64,000 nucleotides of DNA from Caldimonas mangrovi (GTDB lineage Bacteria > Pseudomonadota > Gammaproteobacteria > Burkholderiales > Burkholderiaceae_C), in the NCBI RefSeq assembly GCF_023721835.1, contig NZ_JAMKFE010000005.1, forward strand, positions 1 to 64,000, written 5' to 3'. The notes beneath the pieces were generated by a model. It was given only the letters and a program-made list of their open reading frames with translations, was not told the origin of the DNA and did no database searches. Of this stretch, positions 20,010-29,800 are shown in pieces (position 1 is the stretch's first letter; every line of letters starts with the position of its first letter). Both the position numbers and the translations under genes were made by a program.

Positions 20010-21425
20010 GTGCAGGTCCAATCGATGCATTTCCAGGCGCGCGCCGGCCAGCGGCTGGCCGACCAGCGCCTGCAGAAGAACCTTAAGAAGCTGTCGACGA
20101 AGTTCGTTACGGCGCGGGCCGAGGCAGTGCGCGAACTGCAGGAGTTCGAGATCATTCGTGACGAGGCGGTGCGCCGGCGCAAGGCGGCGCTTGCGAAGCT
20201 CGATGTGTGGCTGGAGCGCTTCGAACGTGAGGCGACACGGCGCGGTGCCTCCGTGCTGTGGGCTGAAACGCCGGCCGAGGCGGCTGCGCTGGTCGTGCAG
20301 ATTGCACGCCAGCACGAGGTGCGGCGTGCCACCAAGACCAAGAGCATGGTGACCGAGGAGATGGCGCTCAACAAGGCGCTGGAAGCCGCCGGTGTGCAGG
20401 TGACCGAGACCGACCTCGGCGAGTACATCCTGCAGATCAACGACAGCGAACCGCCGAGTCATATCATCGCCCCGGTGGTGCACAAGGACAAGGAAGAGAT
20501 CTATCAGCTCTTCGTGAAGACGCATCAGCTGCCGCGCGAGTCGGGGCGGGTGCCCGAAATCCCCGAGATGACACGCGAAGCGCGCGAAGTGCTGCGATCG
20601 CGCTTCCTCGCCAGCGAAATGGGCATCACAGGAGGCAACTTCCTCATCGCTGAAACCGGATCGGTCGCCCTCGTCACGAATGAGGGCAACGAAGGCATGT
20701 GCACGGCGGTGCCGCGCGTGCATGTCGCGATCACCGGCGTCGAAAAGGTGCTGCCGACGCTGGAAGACCTGGCGACGGTGATGCGATTGCTGCCGCGCTC
20801 GGCCACAGGCCAAGTCATCAGCAACTACTTCTCGTTGCTGACGGGGCCGCGCGGAGCCGATGACCGTGATGGGCCCGAGCACATGTACTTCATCCTCGTC
20901 GATGGCGGACGCACCGGTCTGCTGGGAGGCGATTTCGAGGAAATGCTGCGCTGCATCCGTTGCGGGGCCTGCATGAACCACTGCCCGGTCTACCAGAAGA
21001 TCGGCGGGCACAGCTACGGCTGGGTCTACCCCGGCCCGATGGGCTCGGTGCTGACGTCGAGCTACGTCGGGCTCGAGAAGACGCTGGACCTGCCTCAGGC
21101 CGCCACGATGTGCGGGCAGTGCCACGTCGTGTGTCCGATGAAGATCCCGCTGCCGGACCTGTTGCGCAAGCTGCGCGAGCGCCAGTTCGAGCGCGGCCTG
21201 AGGCCGTGGCGCGAGCGCTTCGCGTTGCGAGCTTGGGGCTACGCCGCGCAGCGGCCCCGGCTGTACCGGGCGATGAGTCGGGTGGGCGTGCGTCTTCTCA
21301 GATGGCTGAGCGAAGGCGGCCGCATCCGCAGGCTGCCGTTCGGCTCGGCCTGGACCGCGACGCGCGACATGCCGTCCCCGGCTGGCATGACCTTCAAGGA
21401 GCTCTACGCTGAGCGCCGGCGCTGA
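20010..21425 (+). CDS. lutB: LutB/LldF-type L-lactate oxidation iron-sulfur protein
   Basis: A 471-residue protein with an N-terminal LUD domain and two ferredoxin-type [4Fe-4S] motifs, CIRCGACMNHCP (around residue 315) and CGQCHVVCP (around residue 370), the LutB arrangement. The GTG at 20010 has GGGGAG upstream; the ATG at 20025 is an alternative. The next gene is a TIGR03790 protein and not lutC, so the usual three-gene set is incomplete here. Confidence 0.9.
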   Translation: MQVQSMHFQARAGQRLADQRLQKNLKKLSTKFVTARAEAVRELQEFEIIRDEAVRRRKAALAKLDVWLERFEREATRRGASVLWAETPAEAAALVVQIARQHEVRRATKTKSMVTEEMALNKALEAAGVQVTETDLGEYILQINDSEPPSHIIAPVVHKDKEEIYQLFVKTHQLPRESGRVPEIPEMTREAREVLRSRFLASEMGITGGNFLIAETGSVALVTNEGNEGMCTAVPRVHVAITGVEKVLPTLEDLATVMRLLPRSATGQVISNYFSLLTGPRGADDRDGPEHMYFILVDGGRTGLLGGDFEEMLRCIRCGACMNHCPVYQKIGGHSYGWVYPGPMGSVLTSSYVGLEKTLDLPQAATMCGQCHVVCPMKIPLPDLLRKLRERQFERGLRPWRERFALRAWGYAAQRPRLYRAMSRVGVRLLRWLSEGGRIRRLPFGSAWTATRDMPSPAGMTFKELYAERRR

Positions 21426-21453
21426 TGCGGGCAGGCGGAGGCGGCTTGCCCGC

Positions 21454-22548
21454 ATGCTGGCTCTGAGCGTGGCGTTGTTGCCGGTGGTCTCGGCGGCACA
21501 GGAGCGCCCGGTTTCGACGGCGAGCGGAGCTTCGGCCCCCACGGCTGCCGCAACCTGGATCAAGGCGCCGCGTGTGCGGGGAAGGCTGGCGCCGGCGGAA
21601 CTCGGGTTGGTGATCAACACCGCTGACCCGTATTCCGTCGAGGTCGGTGCCTTCTACGCGCAGGCGCGGCAGTTGAAGCCGGAGCAGATCCTGCGGGTGG
21701 AGTTGCCGGTGAAACCGGCGCTGACCGCCACCGAATTCGAGCAACTCGCGGCCCAGGTGCGTGAACACTTCGGAACGCCCGGCGACGGCCCGATCCAGGC
21801 GCTCGCGCTCGCATGGCGCCAGCCGTATGCCGTCGCGTGCCATTCCATCACAGGGGCGCTGGCGCTCGGCTTCGACGCTGGCTTGTGCCGCCGCACGTGC
21901 GCGCCGTCGCAGCCGTCGACCTACTTCAACTCGGCGTCCGCGCGCCCGGCCACCGACCACGCGCTGCGGCCCTCGATGTTGCTGGCGGCGTCGAATGTCG
22001 AGGCCGCGAAAACCTTGATCGAGCGGGGTGTCGCGGCGGACGGCCGGCTCGGGCTGCGCGGTGCGCCACCGGTGATCGCGCATTTCGAAGTGACCGACGA
22101 CCGGGTGAGGTCAGTGCGGCAGCGACTGTTCCCGCCCAGCGGCACACTGCCACGCTTGGGGGTGCAAATACGCTCCGGGGTGCACCAGCCACCTTCGCCG
22201 GACGACCGCGTGCTGCTGTATCTGACCGGTGCTTCGCGAGTGTCGGGGCTCGACGACATCGAATTCGTCCCCGGCGCGCTGGCCGACCATCTGACGTCCT
22301 TCGGCGGCTGGCTCGAGGGCGGGCAGGGGCAGATGAGCGTGCTGGCCTGGATCGCGGCGGGTGCCACTGCCAGCTACGGCACCGTGAGCGAACCCTGCAA
22401 TCACCTGCAGAAATTTCCCCACCCGCAGGTGCTGCTGCTGCACTACCTGCAGGGCAGCACCGCCATCGAGGCCTACTGGAAGAGCGTCGCGTGGCCGCAG
22501 CAGGGGCTGTTCATTGGCGAGCCCCTGGCAGCGCCGTTCGCTCGCTGA
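21454..22548 (+). CDS. TIGR03790 family protein, exported
   Basis: A 364-residue protein resembling the TIGR03790 group of unknown function found mainly in beta- and gammaproteobacteria. A short hydrophobic start (MLALSVALLPVVSAAQ) suggests a signal peptide, though its n-region lacks basic residues. Readable blocks include GLVINTADPYSVEVGAFY near residue 50 and, in the C-terminal half, GGWLEGGQGQMSVLAWIAAGA followed by EPCNHLQKFP. The ATG at 21454 lies 28 bp after lutB, and no better in-frame start exists upstream. Function unknown. Confidence 0.72.
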   Translation: MLALSVALLPVVSAAQERPVSTASGASAPTAAATWIKAPRVRGRLAPAELGLVINTADPYSVEVGAFYAQARQLKPEQILRVELPVKPALTATEFEQLAAQVREHFGTPGDGPIQALALAWRQPYAVACHSITGALALGFDAGLCRRTCAPSQPSTYFNSASARPATDHALRPSMLLAASNVEAAKTLIERGVAADGRLGLRGAPPVIAHFEVTDDRVRSVRQRLFPPSGTLPRLGVQIRSGVHQPPSPDDRVLLYLTGASRVSGLDDIEFVPGALADHLTSFGGWLEGGQGQMSVLAWIAAGATASYGTVSEPCNHLQKFPHPQVLLLHYLQGSTAIEAYWKSVAWPQQGLFIGEPLAAPFAR

Positions 22549-22551
22549 GCG

Positions 22552-23823
22552 TCACGCGAGCACGAGACGGGCGGCATGCACGCCGGACCGAACTGCGCCT
22601 TCCAGCGTGGCGGGGTAGGGGCCCTCGATATAGTCACCCGCAGCCCACAGGCCTTGGGCTATCGAAGCGCCAGGCCGCTGCAACTGCGGCGTGCAGCGCA
22701 GCGCGGCGCGTGCCTCAAGCATCGTGCGTACGAGACGTAGCGGCGGGCGGTAGAGGCGGCCGAGTTCGCGTTCGGCCTGTTGCAGGACGGCCTGGGCCGT
22801 CGCATCGAGCCCGCGCTCGGCCCATGGGCTTGCAGCGCTGACGACGAAGGCAAGCAGGCCGAGCGGTCCATCGAGTTGACCGTGATCGAAGACGAACCGT
22901 GCAGGCGCTTCGGCACCTGCATGTAGCGCCAGCATCGGCACTGGCAGGCGGGCGCCGTCGCCGCGCATGTAGACCGTGATGACAGGCTCGAATCGCAGGG
23001 CTGCGGCACACGCCGCCCAGTCCGGCGCAACGCGTTGCGCCAGCCGGGCTGCCTCGGGGGCGCAGGCGGCCAGCACGACGGCGTCGTAGCGTTCGCCGTC
23101 AACGCGCCACGCAACGCCTTCCGATTCAACGCGGTCCACGCGGCACGACAGCCGCACCGTGGCCCCTGCCTGCAGGAGCCAGTCGGCCGCGGCCTCGGGA
23201 AACAACGTGCTCAGGTTGGTGCGCGGCAGCAGGAGGTCGGAGGCGCCGGCCGCGCTGAACACGCCGTCCTTCAGCACGCGCAAAAAGACGGCGGCACTGG
23301 CTTCACCGGGCAACGTGTTGAGCGTCGCGACGCACAAGGGGTCGAGCAGCTCCGCGCGCACGCGGGGAGCAAGCGACCCGCACAGCCGATCGACGGTCCA
23401 CTCCGGTGGGCAGCGAAAGCCCGTGGCCATCCATGCCGCGCCCGCGCGCAGCAGCGAGAGCTTCTCGCTGAAACTCCAGTCGGCATGGCGCAGCACGCCG
23501 CGCGTGAGCGACGATCGCGGTGCGCCCGGCTCGACGAAAAAGCCGCTGCCGTCGGCGAAGATCAGCTGCAACGGCGTGCGCAGCATGTCCAGCGTCGTCC
23601 TGACGCCGACCAGCCGCATCAACCGCAGGGCCTCGGTACATGCACCGATCAGGATGTGCTGACCGTTGTCGAGCGGAAAGCCTTCCACGTCGACGCGGCG
23701 CGCGCGGCCGCCCAACTGCTCCGCCATTTCGAACAGGACAACGTCATGGCCTTCGTCGACCGCCTGCACGGCGGCCGCGCAACCGGCCCACCCGCCACCG
23801 ATGACGGCCAGTCGTTTCGCCAC
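22552..23823 (-). CDS. hpnE: Hydroxysqualene dehydroxylase
   Basis: A 423-residue FAD enzyme with an N-terminal dinucleotide-binding motif (VIGGGWAGCAAAV), GGRARR and DNGQHILIGA blocks, and a C-terminal FAD motif (GLWAAGDYIEGPYPATLEGAVRSG). HpnE reduces hydroxysqualene to squalene, the last step of the three-enzyme bacterial route to hopanoid precursors. The GTG at 23823 follows the hpnD stop by 4 bp; the longer in-frame start would overlap hpnD. Last gene of hpnC-hpnD-hpnE. Confidence 0.9.
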   Translation of the reverse strand: MAKRLAVIGGGWAGCAAAVQAVDEGHDVVLFEMAEQLGGRARRVDVEGFPLDNGQHILIGACTEALRLMRLVGVRTTLDMLRTPLQLIFADGSGFFVEPGAPRSSLTRGVLRHADWSFSEKLSLLRAGAAWMATGFRCPPEWTVDRLCGSLAPRVRAELLDPLCVATLNTLPGEASAAVFLRVLKDGVFSAAGASDLLLPRTNLSTLFPEAAADWLLQAGATVRLSCRVDRVESEGVAWRVDGERYDAVVLAACAPEAARLAQRVAPDWAACAAALRFEPVITVYMRGDGARLPVPMLALHAGAEAPARFVFDHGQLDGPLGLLAFVVSAASPWAERGLDATAQAVLQQAERELGRLYRPPLRLVRTMLEARAALRCTPQLQRPGASIAQGLWAAGDYIEGPYPATLEGAVRSGVHAARLVLA

Positions 23824-23827
23824 TGGC

Positions 23828-24664
23828 CTACCGCCCCTGCCAGTGCGTGCGCCACGCAATCCACAGTTTGCGCAGCGGCGTCAGCGAGATGCGTTGATGC
23901 AACACCTGGAAGTTTTCGCGCTCGATTTCGCGCAGCAGCGTGCGGTAGATGTGGGCCATCATCAGCCCCGGCTTCTGAGCGCGCCGGTCGGCTTCGGGGA
24001 GCAGGGCGAAGGCCTCGTCGTAGAAGGCATGTGCGCGCTCGGCCTGGAACTTCATCAACGCTTTGAAGCGCTCGCTGTAGCCGCGGTTGAGTACTTCATG
24101 CGCCTTCACGTCGAAACGCTGCAACTCGTTGATCGGCAGATAGATGCGACCGCGGCGCGCATCGTCGCCGACGTCGCGGATGATGTTGGTCAGCTGCAGC
24201 GCGAGGCCGAGCTTGTGCGCGTATTCGACGGTGGCCGGCTCGGTGCGGCCGAAGATGGCAGAAGCCACCTCGCCGACCACGCCGGCGACCAAGTGGCAAT
24301 ACTTCTGCAGCCCGGCGAAGTCGAGGTAGCGCGTCTGTTCGAGGTCCATCTGGCAGCCGTCGATGACGGCCTGCAGGTGCCCGGCTTCGATGCCGTAAGC
24401 GGCGGCATGCGGAACGAGTGCGTGCATGGCGGGGTGGCTCGGCTGTCCGGCGTAGGCCTGCGCGACCTCTTTGCGCCACCACAGCAGCTTGGCTTGTGCG
24501 ACGTTCGGGTCGCTGACCTCGTCGACGACGTCATCGACCTCACGGCAAAAAGCGTAGAAAGCGGTGATCGCTGCGCGCCGCGGAGGCGGCAGAAAGAGGA
24601 ACGCATAGTAGAAGCTGGACCCGCTGGCGGCCGCCTTGTCCTGCACGTATTTTTCTGGGTTCAT
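23828..24664 (-). CDS. hpnD: Presqualene diphosphate synthase
   Basis: A 278-residue squalene/phytoene synthase family enzyme. Both Asp-rich prenyl-diphosphate motifs are intact: CREVDDVVDE near residue 48 and LTNIIRDVGDDARRGR near residue 165. HpnD condenses two farnesyl diphosphates to presqualene diphosphate. The ATG at 24664 overlaps the hpnC stop as ATGA. Confidence 0.92.
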   Translation of the reverse strand: MNPEKYVQDKAAASGSSFYYAFLFLPPPRRAAITAFYAFCREVDDVVDEVSDPNVAQAKLLWWRKEVAQAYAGQPSHPAMHALVPHAAAYGIEAGHLQAVIDGCQMDLEQTRYLDFAGLQKYCHLVAGVVGEVASAIFGRTEPATVEYAHKLGLALQLTNIIRDVGDDARRGRIYLPINELQRFDVKAHEVLNRGYSERFKALMKFQAERAHAFYDEAFALLPEADRRAQKPGLMMAHIYRTLLREIERENFQVLHQRISLTPLRKLWIAWRTHWQGR

Positions 24665-25515
24665 CGGGGAGAGGTGTTGTTCGTCGGAGCGGGCATGCGC
24701 CGGCGCAGCGCGCGCCACAGCAGCAAAGGGCCGTCCCAAGCGCGCAACGCCGGCCGCTCATGCAGTGTGGCGTAGTCCAGGCGGGCGATTTTCTCAAGAA
24801 TCCGCAAGCCGCCCAGGACGACCAGCTTCAGCTCCCACCCGAGCCGCCCGGGCAGCCGCGCCGACAGCGGCAGACCTTGGATCAGCAGCTCGCGCGTCCA
24901 CTCGACCAGCTCACGCACGAGCGCGTGCGTGGCCGGCGTTTCCTGCTGCGCGATCAGTGAGGCGACCGGCACGCGATGGCGGCGGCACACGTCCAGCGGC
25001 ACATAAAGCCGGCCCCGACGGGTGTCGACGCTGAGGTCGCGCCAGAAGTTGGCAAGCTGCAGCCCGGTGCAGATGGCGTCCGACTCGTGTTGTGCTTGTT
25101 CGTCGTGGATGCCGTAGACCTGCAGCAGCAGGCGTCCCACCGGGTTGGCCGCGCGCCGGCAGTACTCCAGCAGTTCTTCCTGGCTGACGTAGCGGTTCTT
25201 CGCGACGTCCTGCTCGAAGCCGCTCAGCAGGTCGTCGAGGGGCGCCTGCGGTAGCCCGAACTCTCGGCACGCCTGCGCCAGCGGGCCGAACACCTGGGGC
25301 CAGCGAGGCGACGGCGAGCGCTCTTCATAGATGGCATGCAGATCGGCCCGGTAAGCCTGCAAGTCGGTCAGGCGCTCCAGGGGTGCACGAGGACCTTCGT
25401 CGGCCAAGTCGTCGGCGGTTTTGGCATACCGGTAGATCGCGGCGACGGCGGGCCGCAACCGGGGCGGGCAGAGGGCGGAGGCGACGGGAAAGCGCTCGTA
25501 GGCAGATACGGTCAC
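24661..25515 (-). CDS. hpnC: Hydroxysqualene synthase
   Basis: A 284-residue squalene/phytoene synthase family enzyme with the motifs KTADDLADE and LANFWRDLSVDTRRGR. HpnC converts presqualene diphosphate to hydroxysqualene. The GTG at 25515 begins at the conserved TVSAYERFPVAS; the longer frame to 25611 runs into the RND promoter region and is not family-like. It is the first gene of hpnCDE. A squalene-hopene cyclase gene is not in the window. Confidence 0.9.
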   Translation of the reverse strand: MTVSAYERFPVASALCPPRLRPAVAAIYRYAKTADDLADEGPRAPLERLTDLQAYRADLHAIYEERSPSPRWPQVFGPLAQACREFGLPQAPLDDLLSGFEQDVAKNRYVSQEELLEYCRRAANPVGRLLLQVYGIHDEQAQHESDAICTGLQLANFWRDLSVDTRRGRLYVPLDVCRRHRVPVASLIAQQETPATHALVRELVEWTRELLIQGLPLSARLPGRLGWELKLVVLGGLRILEKIARLDYATLHERPALRAWDGPLLLWRALRRRMPAPTNNTSPR

Positions 25516-25597
25516 GGCGGCGATTGTCCTCGCTCGGCCCTGGCGGCACTTGTAAGCGGCGGTGATCGGTCGACGGCAAGTACCGATGCTCAGCGGT

Positions 25598-25626
25598 TTG
25601 ACATCCCGCAAAAACCCTCATACATT
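25598..25626 (+). promoter_or_regulatory. Predicted promoter of the RND efflux operon
   Basis: A consensus -35 TTGACA (25598-25603) and -10 TACATT (25621-25626) are separated by 17 bp, the best sigma-70 promoter in the window. Confidence 0.8.
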
Positions 25627-25640
25627 ACTGACCGGTCAGT
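25627..25640. promoter_or_regulatory. TetR-type operator palindrome
   Basis: The perfect 14-bp palindrome ACTGACCGGTCAGT begins right after the -10 element and covers the expected transcription start. Such TGACCGGTCA-type palindromes are typical of TetR-family repressors of efflux pumps. No TetR gene lies next to it. Confidence 0.7.
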
Positions 25641-25676
25641 CAGTTAATGGTTCTGTCACTCCCCAAGGATGCCTCC

Positions 25677-26801
25677 ATGCGCCGCTTCTCCTTGACCCTG
25701 CTTGCCCCCGTCGCGCTCACACTCGCGTTGGCGGCCTGCTCCAAACCCCAGCCGGCCGCAGAACCGGTGCGTGCGGTACGCACCCTGACGGTCTCGGACG
25801 CGACCGCTTCTGCATCGCTCGAATACGCGGCAGAGGTCCGTGCGCGGACAGAGTCGCGCCTTGGATTCCGCGTGCCCGGCAAGATGGTGCGTCGCGCGGT
25901 GGACTTGGGCGACAGCGTGCACAAGGGGGAGGTGCTGGCCCAGCTCGACCCGCAGGACCTGCGTCTGGGCCAGGAGGCTGCGCTGGCTGCGCTGTCGGCT
26001 GCCAAGGCGAATCTGGATCAGGCGAGCGCAGATTTCAAGCGCTTCAAGGAACTGCGCGACCAGGATTTCATCAGCTCCGCCGAACTCGAGCGCCGCGAGA
26101 CGGCGCTGAAGTCGGCGCAGGCGCAATACCAGCAGGCACTTGCGCAGGCGGGAACGCAAGGCAACCAGGCCGCGTACGCGGCGCTCACGGCCGATGCAGC
26201 GGGCGTGATCACCGCGGTGGAGGCCGAACCCGGCATGGTCGTCGGTGCCGGCACACCGGTGCTGCGGCTCGCCCATGACGGCCCGCGGGACGTGGTGTTC
26301 TCGGTGCCCGAGGACAAGATCGGGCTCATCAAGGCGCTGGCCCAGCAGGGGGCGGAACTGCAAGTGAAGCTGTGGAGCAATCAGGCCGAGCCGCTGCCCG
26401 CCAAGGTGCGTGAGCTGGCCGTCGCTGCCGACCCGGTCACCCGCACCTATCTCGTCAAGGCCGACATCGGGCGACCCGACGTCAAGCTCGGACAGACAGC
26501 CACCGTGCAGGTGAATCTGCCGCAAGCTGCGGGCGTGTCCAAGCTGCCGTTGTCGGCGCTGGTCGAGCACCAGGGCAAAAGTTCGGTGTGGCTGGTTGAT
26601 ACCGGCTCGATGACGGTGAAGCCGCAGCCGGTGAAGGTTGCCGGCGCCGAAGGCAATCAGGTGCTGGTGGCCGATGGGCTTCAGCCCGGCCACGTGGTGG
26701 TCACGGCCGGCGTGCACGTGCTGACGTCAGGGCAGAAGGTCCGCTTGTACCGCGACGCCGCCGTGGCATCGTCCGACACCGCCGCTGCGCAGCAGAACTG
26801 A
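25677..26801 (+). CDS. RND efflux periplasmic adaptor, lipoprotein
   Basis: A 374-residue membrane fusion protein with a lipoprotein signal peptide ending in the lipobox LAAC (Cys 21). A barrel-sandwich hybrid with a helical hairpin (about residues 60-170) is followed by beta-barrel and membrane-proximal domains. It links the inner-membrane pump to an outer-membrane channel. The ATG at 25677 has AAGGA upstream and gives a proper signal peptide; the ATG at 25647 lies almost on the operator and adds ten unneeded residues. No outer-membrane channel gene follows in the window. Confidence 0.9.
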   Translation: MRRFSLTLLAPVALTLALAACSKPQPAAEPVRAVRTLTVSDATASASLEYAAEVRARTESRLGFRVPGKMVRRAVDLGDSVHKGEVLAQLDPQDLRLGQEAALAALSAAKANLDQASADFKRFKELRDQDFISSAELERRETALKSAQAQYQQALAQAGTQGNQAAYAALTADAAGVITAVEAEPGMVVGAGTPVLRLAHDGPRDVVFSVPEDKIGLIKALAQQGAELQVKLWSNQAEPLPAKVRELAVAADPVTRTYLVKADIGRPDVKLGQTATVQVNLPQAAGVSKLPLSALVEHQGKSSVWLVDTGSMTVKPQPVKVAGAEGNQVLVADGLQPGHVVVTAGVHVLTSGQKVRLYRDAAVASSDTAAAQQN

Positions 26802-26816
26802 TTCCCGGGGCCGTTC

Positions 26817-29800
26817 GTGAACAGCAACGACAACATCCCGACCTCACGTTTCAACATTTCCCGCTGGGCCCTTGAGCATCCGGCGCTGACGCGCTACCTG
26901 ATGGTGGTGCTGCTGGTGCTGGGCGCCGCGGCTTACTTCCAGCTGGGTCAGGATGAGGACCCGCCGTTCACCTTCCGGGCGATGGTGGTACGGGCGTTCT
27001 GGCCCGGTGCCACTGCGCTGCAGATGTCGGAGCAGGTGACCGACAAGATCGAAAAGACGCTGCAGGAAGTGCCGTACGCCGACAAGATCCGCAGCTACTC
27101 CAAGCCCGGCGAAGCGCTGATCATCTTCCAGATCAAGGACTCCTCGCCGCCGAAGGAGGTGGCCAATGTCTGGTACCAGGTGCGCAAGAAGATTGGCGAC
27201 ATGCGCGGCAGCCTGCCGCAGGGCGTCGTCGGCCCCTTCTTCAACGACGAGTTCGGCGACGTCTATGGCTCCATCTACGCGCTGTCGGCCGACGGCTTCA
27301 GTTACGAGGAATTGCGTCAGCACGCCGACCGCGTGCGCCAGCGGCTGTTGAAGGTGCCCGATGTCGCAAAGGTCGAATTCTTCGGCGTCCAGGATGAAAA
27401 AATCTTCGTCGAGGTGTCTCAGCGACGCCTTGCGCAGATGGGCATCGATTTCAACCAGGTGATCGCGCAGATCGGCGCTCAGAATGCCGTTGAAGGCAGC
27501 GGCGTGCTGTTGGCCGATGGCGACAGCCTGCAGGTGCGCATTGGGGGGCAGTTCAATTCTGAAGCCGACCTGCGTGCGTTGCCGATCCGGGCCACCAACT
27601 CTGCGACCGGTGCGGCGAACACCATCCGCCTCGGCGACATCGCCGAGATCCGACGCGGCTATGTCGACCCGCCGCAGGTGAAGGTGCGTCACCAGGGGCA
27701 GGAGGTCATCGCGCTGGGCATCTCCATGGCCAAGGGCGGCGACATCATCGCGCTCGGCGAGCGACTGCGTGCTGCGGTGGCCGATATCCAGAAAGAGTTG
27801 CCGGTCGGCATTGAGATGAGCCGAGTGCAGGATCAGCCGCAGGCAGTGTCGCGTTCGGTCGGCGAGTTCGTGAAGGTGCTGTTCGAAGCGGTGGTCGTCG
27901 TGCTCGCGGTGAGTTTCATCAGCCTGGGCTTGCATACTCGCCCGTTGCGCATCGACGTCTGGCCGGGCCTGGTGGTGGCGATCACCATACCGCTGGTGCT
28001 CGCGATCACCTTCGTGACAATGCTCTACTGGGGTGTCGGGCTGCACAAGATATCGCTCGGTGCGCTGATCATCGCGCTCGGCCTGCTGGTCGACGACGCC
28101 ATCATCGCGGTGGAGATGATGGTGCGCAAGCTCGAAGAGGGCTACGACAAGATGCGCGCCGCGACCTTCGCCTACGACGTGACTGCGATGCCGATGCTGA
28201 CGGGCACGCTGATCACCGCGGTCGGCTTCCTGCCGATCGGGCTCGCGCAGTCGACCGTCGGCGAATACACCTTCGCGATCTTCGCGGTGACCACGGCGGC
28301 GCTGCTGATCTCGTGGGTCGTCTCGGTGTATTTCGTGCCCTACATCGGCGCCCGTCTGCTGAAGGTCAAACCCCAGGTCGAGGGCGAGGCGCACGAGCTG
28401 TTCGACACGCCGTTCTACAGCCGTTTCCGGTCGGCGGTGAACTGGTGCGTGCAGCACCGCTGGATCACCATCGGCGTGACCCTCGGCATGCTCGCGCTCG
28501 GCGTGGTCGGCATGGGCAAGGTGCAGCAGCAGTTCTTCCCCGATTCGAGCCGGCCCGAGATCCTGGTCGACCTGTGGATGCCCGAAGGAACGAACTTCAG
28601 GGCCACCGAGGAGGTCGCCAAGCGCTTCGAGGCGCGGGTGATGAAGGAGGCCGGCGTCGAGAGCGTGACGACCTGGGTCGGCAGCGGTGTGCCGCGTTTC
28701 TACCTGCCGCTGGACCAGATCTTCCCGCAGACCAACGTCAGCCAGGCCATCGTGCTGCCGAAGGACCTGGATCAGCGTGAGGCCTTGCGCAAGCGCCTGC
28801 CGGACATTCTGGCGAATGAATTCCCCGAGGTGCGCACTCGCGTCAAGCTGTTGCCCAACGGCCCGCCTGTACCCTACCCGGTGCAGTTCCGCGTGATGGG
28901 TTCCGACGTGCAAGAACTGCGCAAGTGGGGCGACGAGGCCAAGGCGCTGCTGCGTACACACCCCGACATCCGTCAGGTCAACGACAACTGGAACGAGTCG
29001 GTCAAGGTGCTGCGGCTGGAGGTCGACCAGGACAAGGCGCGCGCGCTCGGTGTCACCAGCCAGAGCATCGCGCAAGCTTCGCGCACCATCCTGACCGGCA
29101 CCACCATCGGCCAGTACCGCGAGGACGACCGGCTGATCGACATCGTGCTGCGACAGCCGGAAGACGAGCGCGACGCGATCACCGATATCGCCAACGCCTA
29201 CCTGCCCACGGCGAGCGGCCGGGCGATCCCGTTGACGCAGATTGCGAAGGTCGGCTACGCCTGGGAGCCCGGAGTGCTGTGGCGTGAGAACCGCGACTTC
29301 GCTGTCACCGTGCAAGGCGACGTCGCCGAAGGCGTTCAGGGCCCCACGGTCAGCTCCGCACTGTGGCCCAAGATGCAGGAACTGCAGTCGCGCATGCCGC
29401 CGGGTTACCACATCGAGCTGGCCGGCACTGCCGAGGAAAGCAGCAAAGGGCAGGGGTCCATCTTCGCCAACGTGCCCTTGATGCTGTTCCTGACCTTCAC
29501 CTTGCTGATGCTGCAGCTGCAGAGCTTCTCGCGCTCGGTGCTGGTGTTCCTGACCGGACCGATGGGAATTGTGGGGGTGGCCGCGGCGCTGCTGCTGCTG
29601 GGGCGGCCGTTCGGCTTCGTCGCGATGCTCGGGGTGATCGCACTGATGGGCATGATCATGCGCAATTCGGTGATCCTGATCGACCAGATCGAGCAGGACC
29701 GTTCTCGCGGGGTGCCGACCTGGACCGCGATCGTCGAGTCGGCGGTGCGGCGCTTCCGGCCCATCGTGCTGACGGCCGCGGCAGCGGTGCTTGCGATGAT

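Noticed and set aside
19509-21620. 703-codon open frame on the minus strand
   Set aside because: It lies antisense to lutA and lutB, has no recognisable domain and is an artefact of high GC content.
26844-29411. 855-codon open frame on the minus strand
   Set aside because: Antisense to the RND pump, His/Arg-rich and without any family signature.
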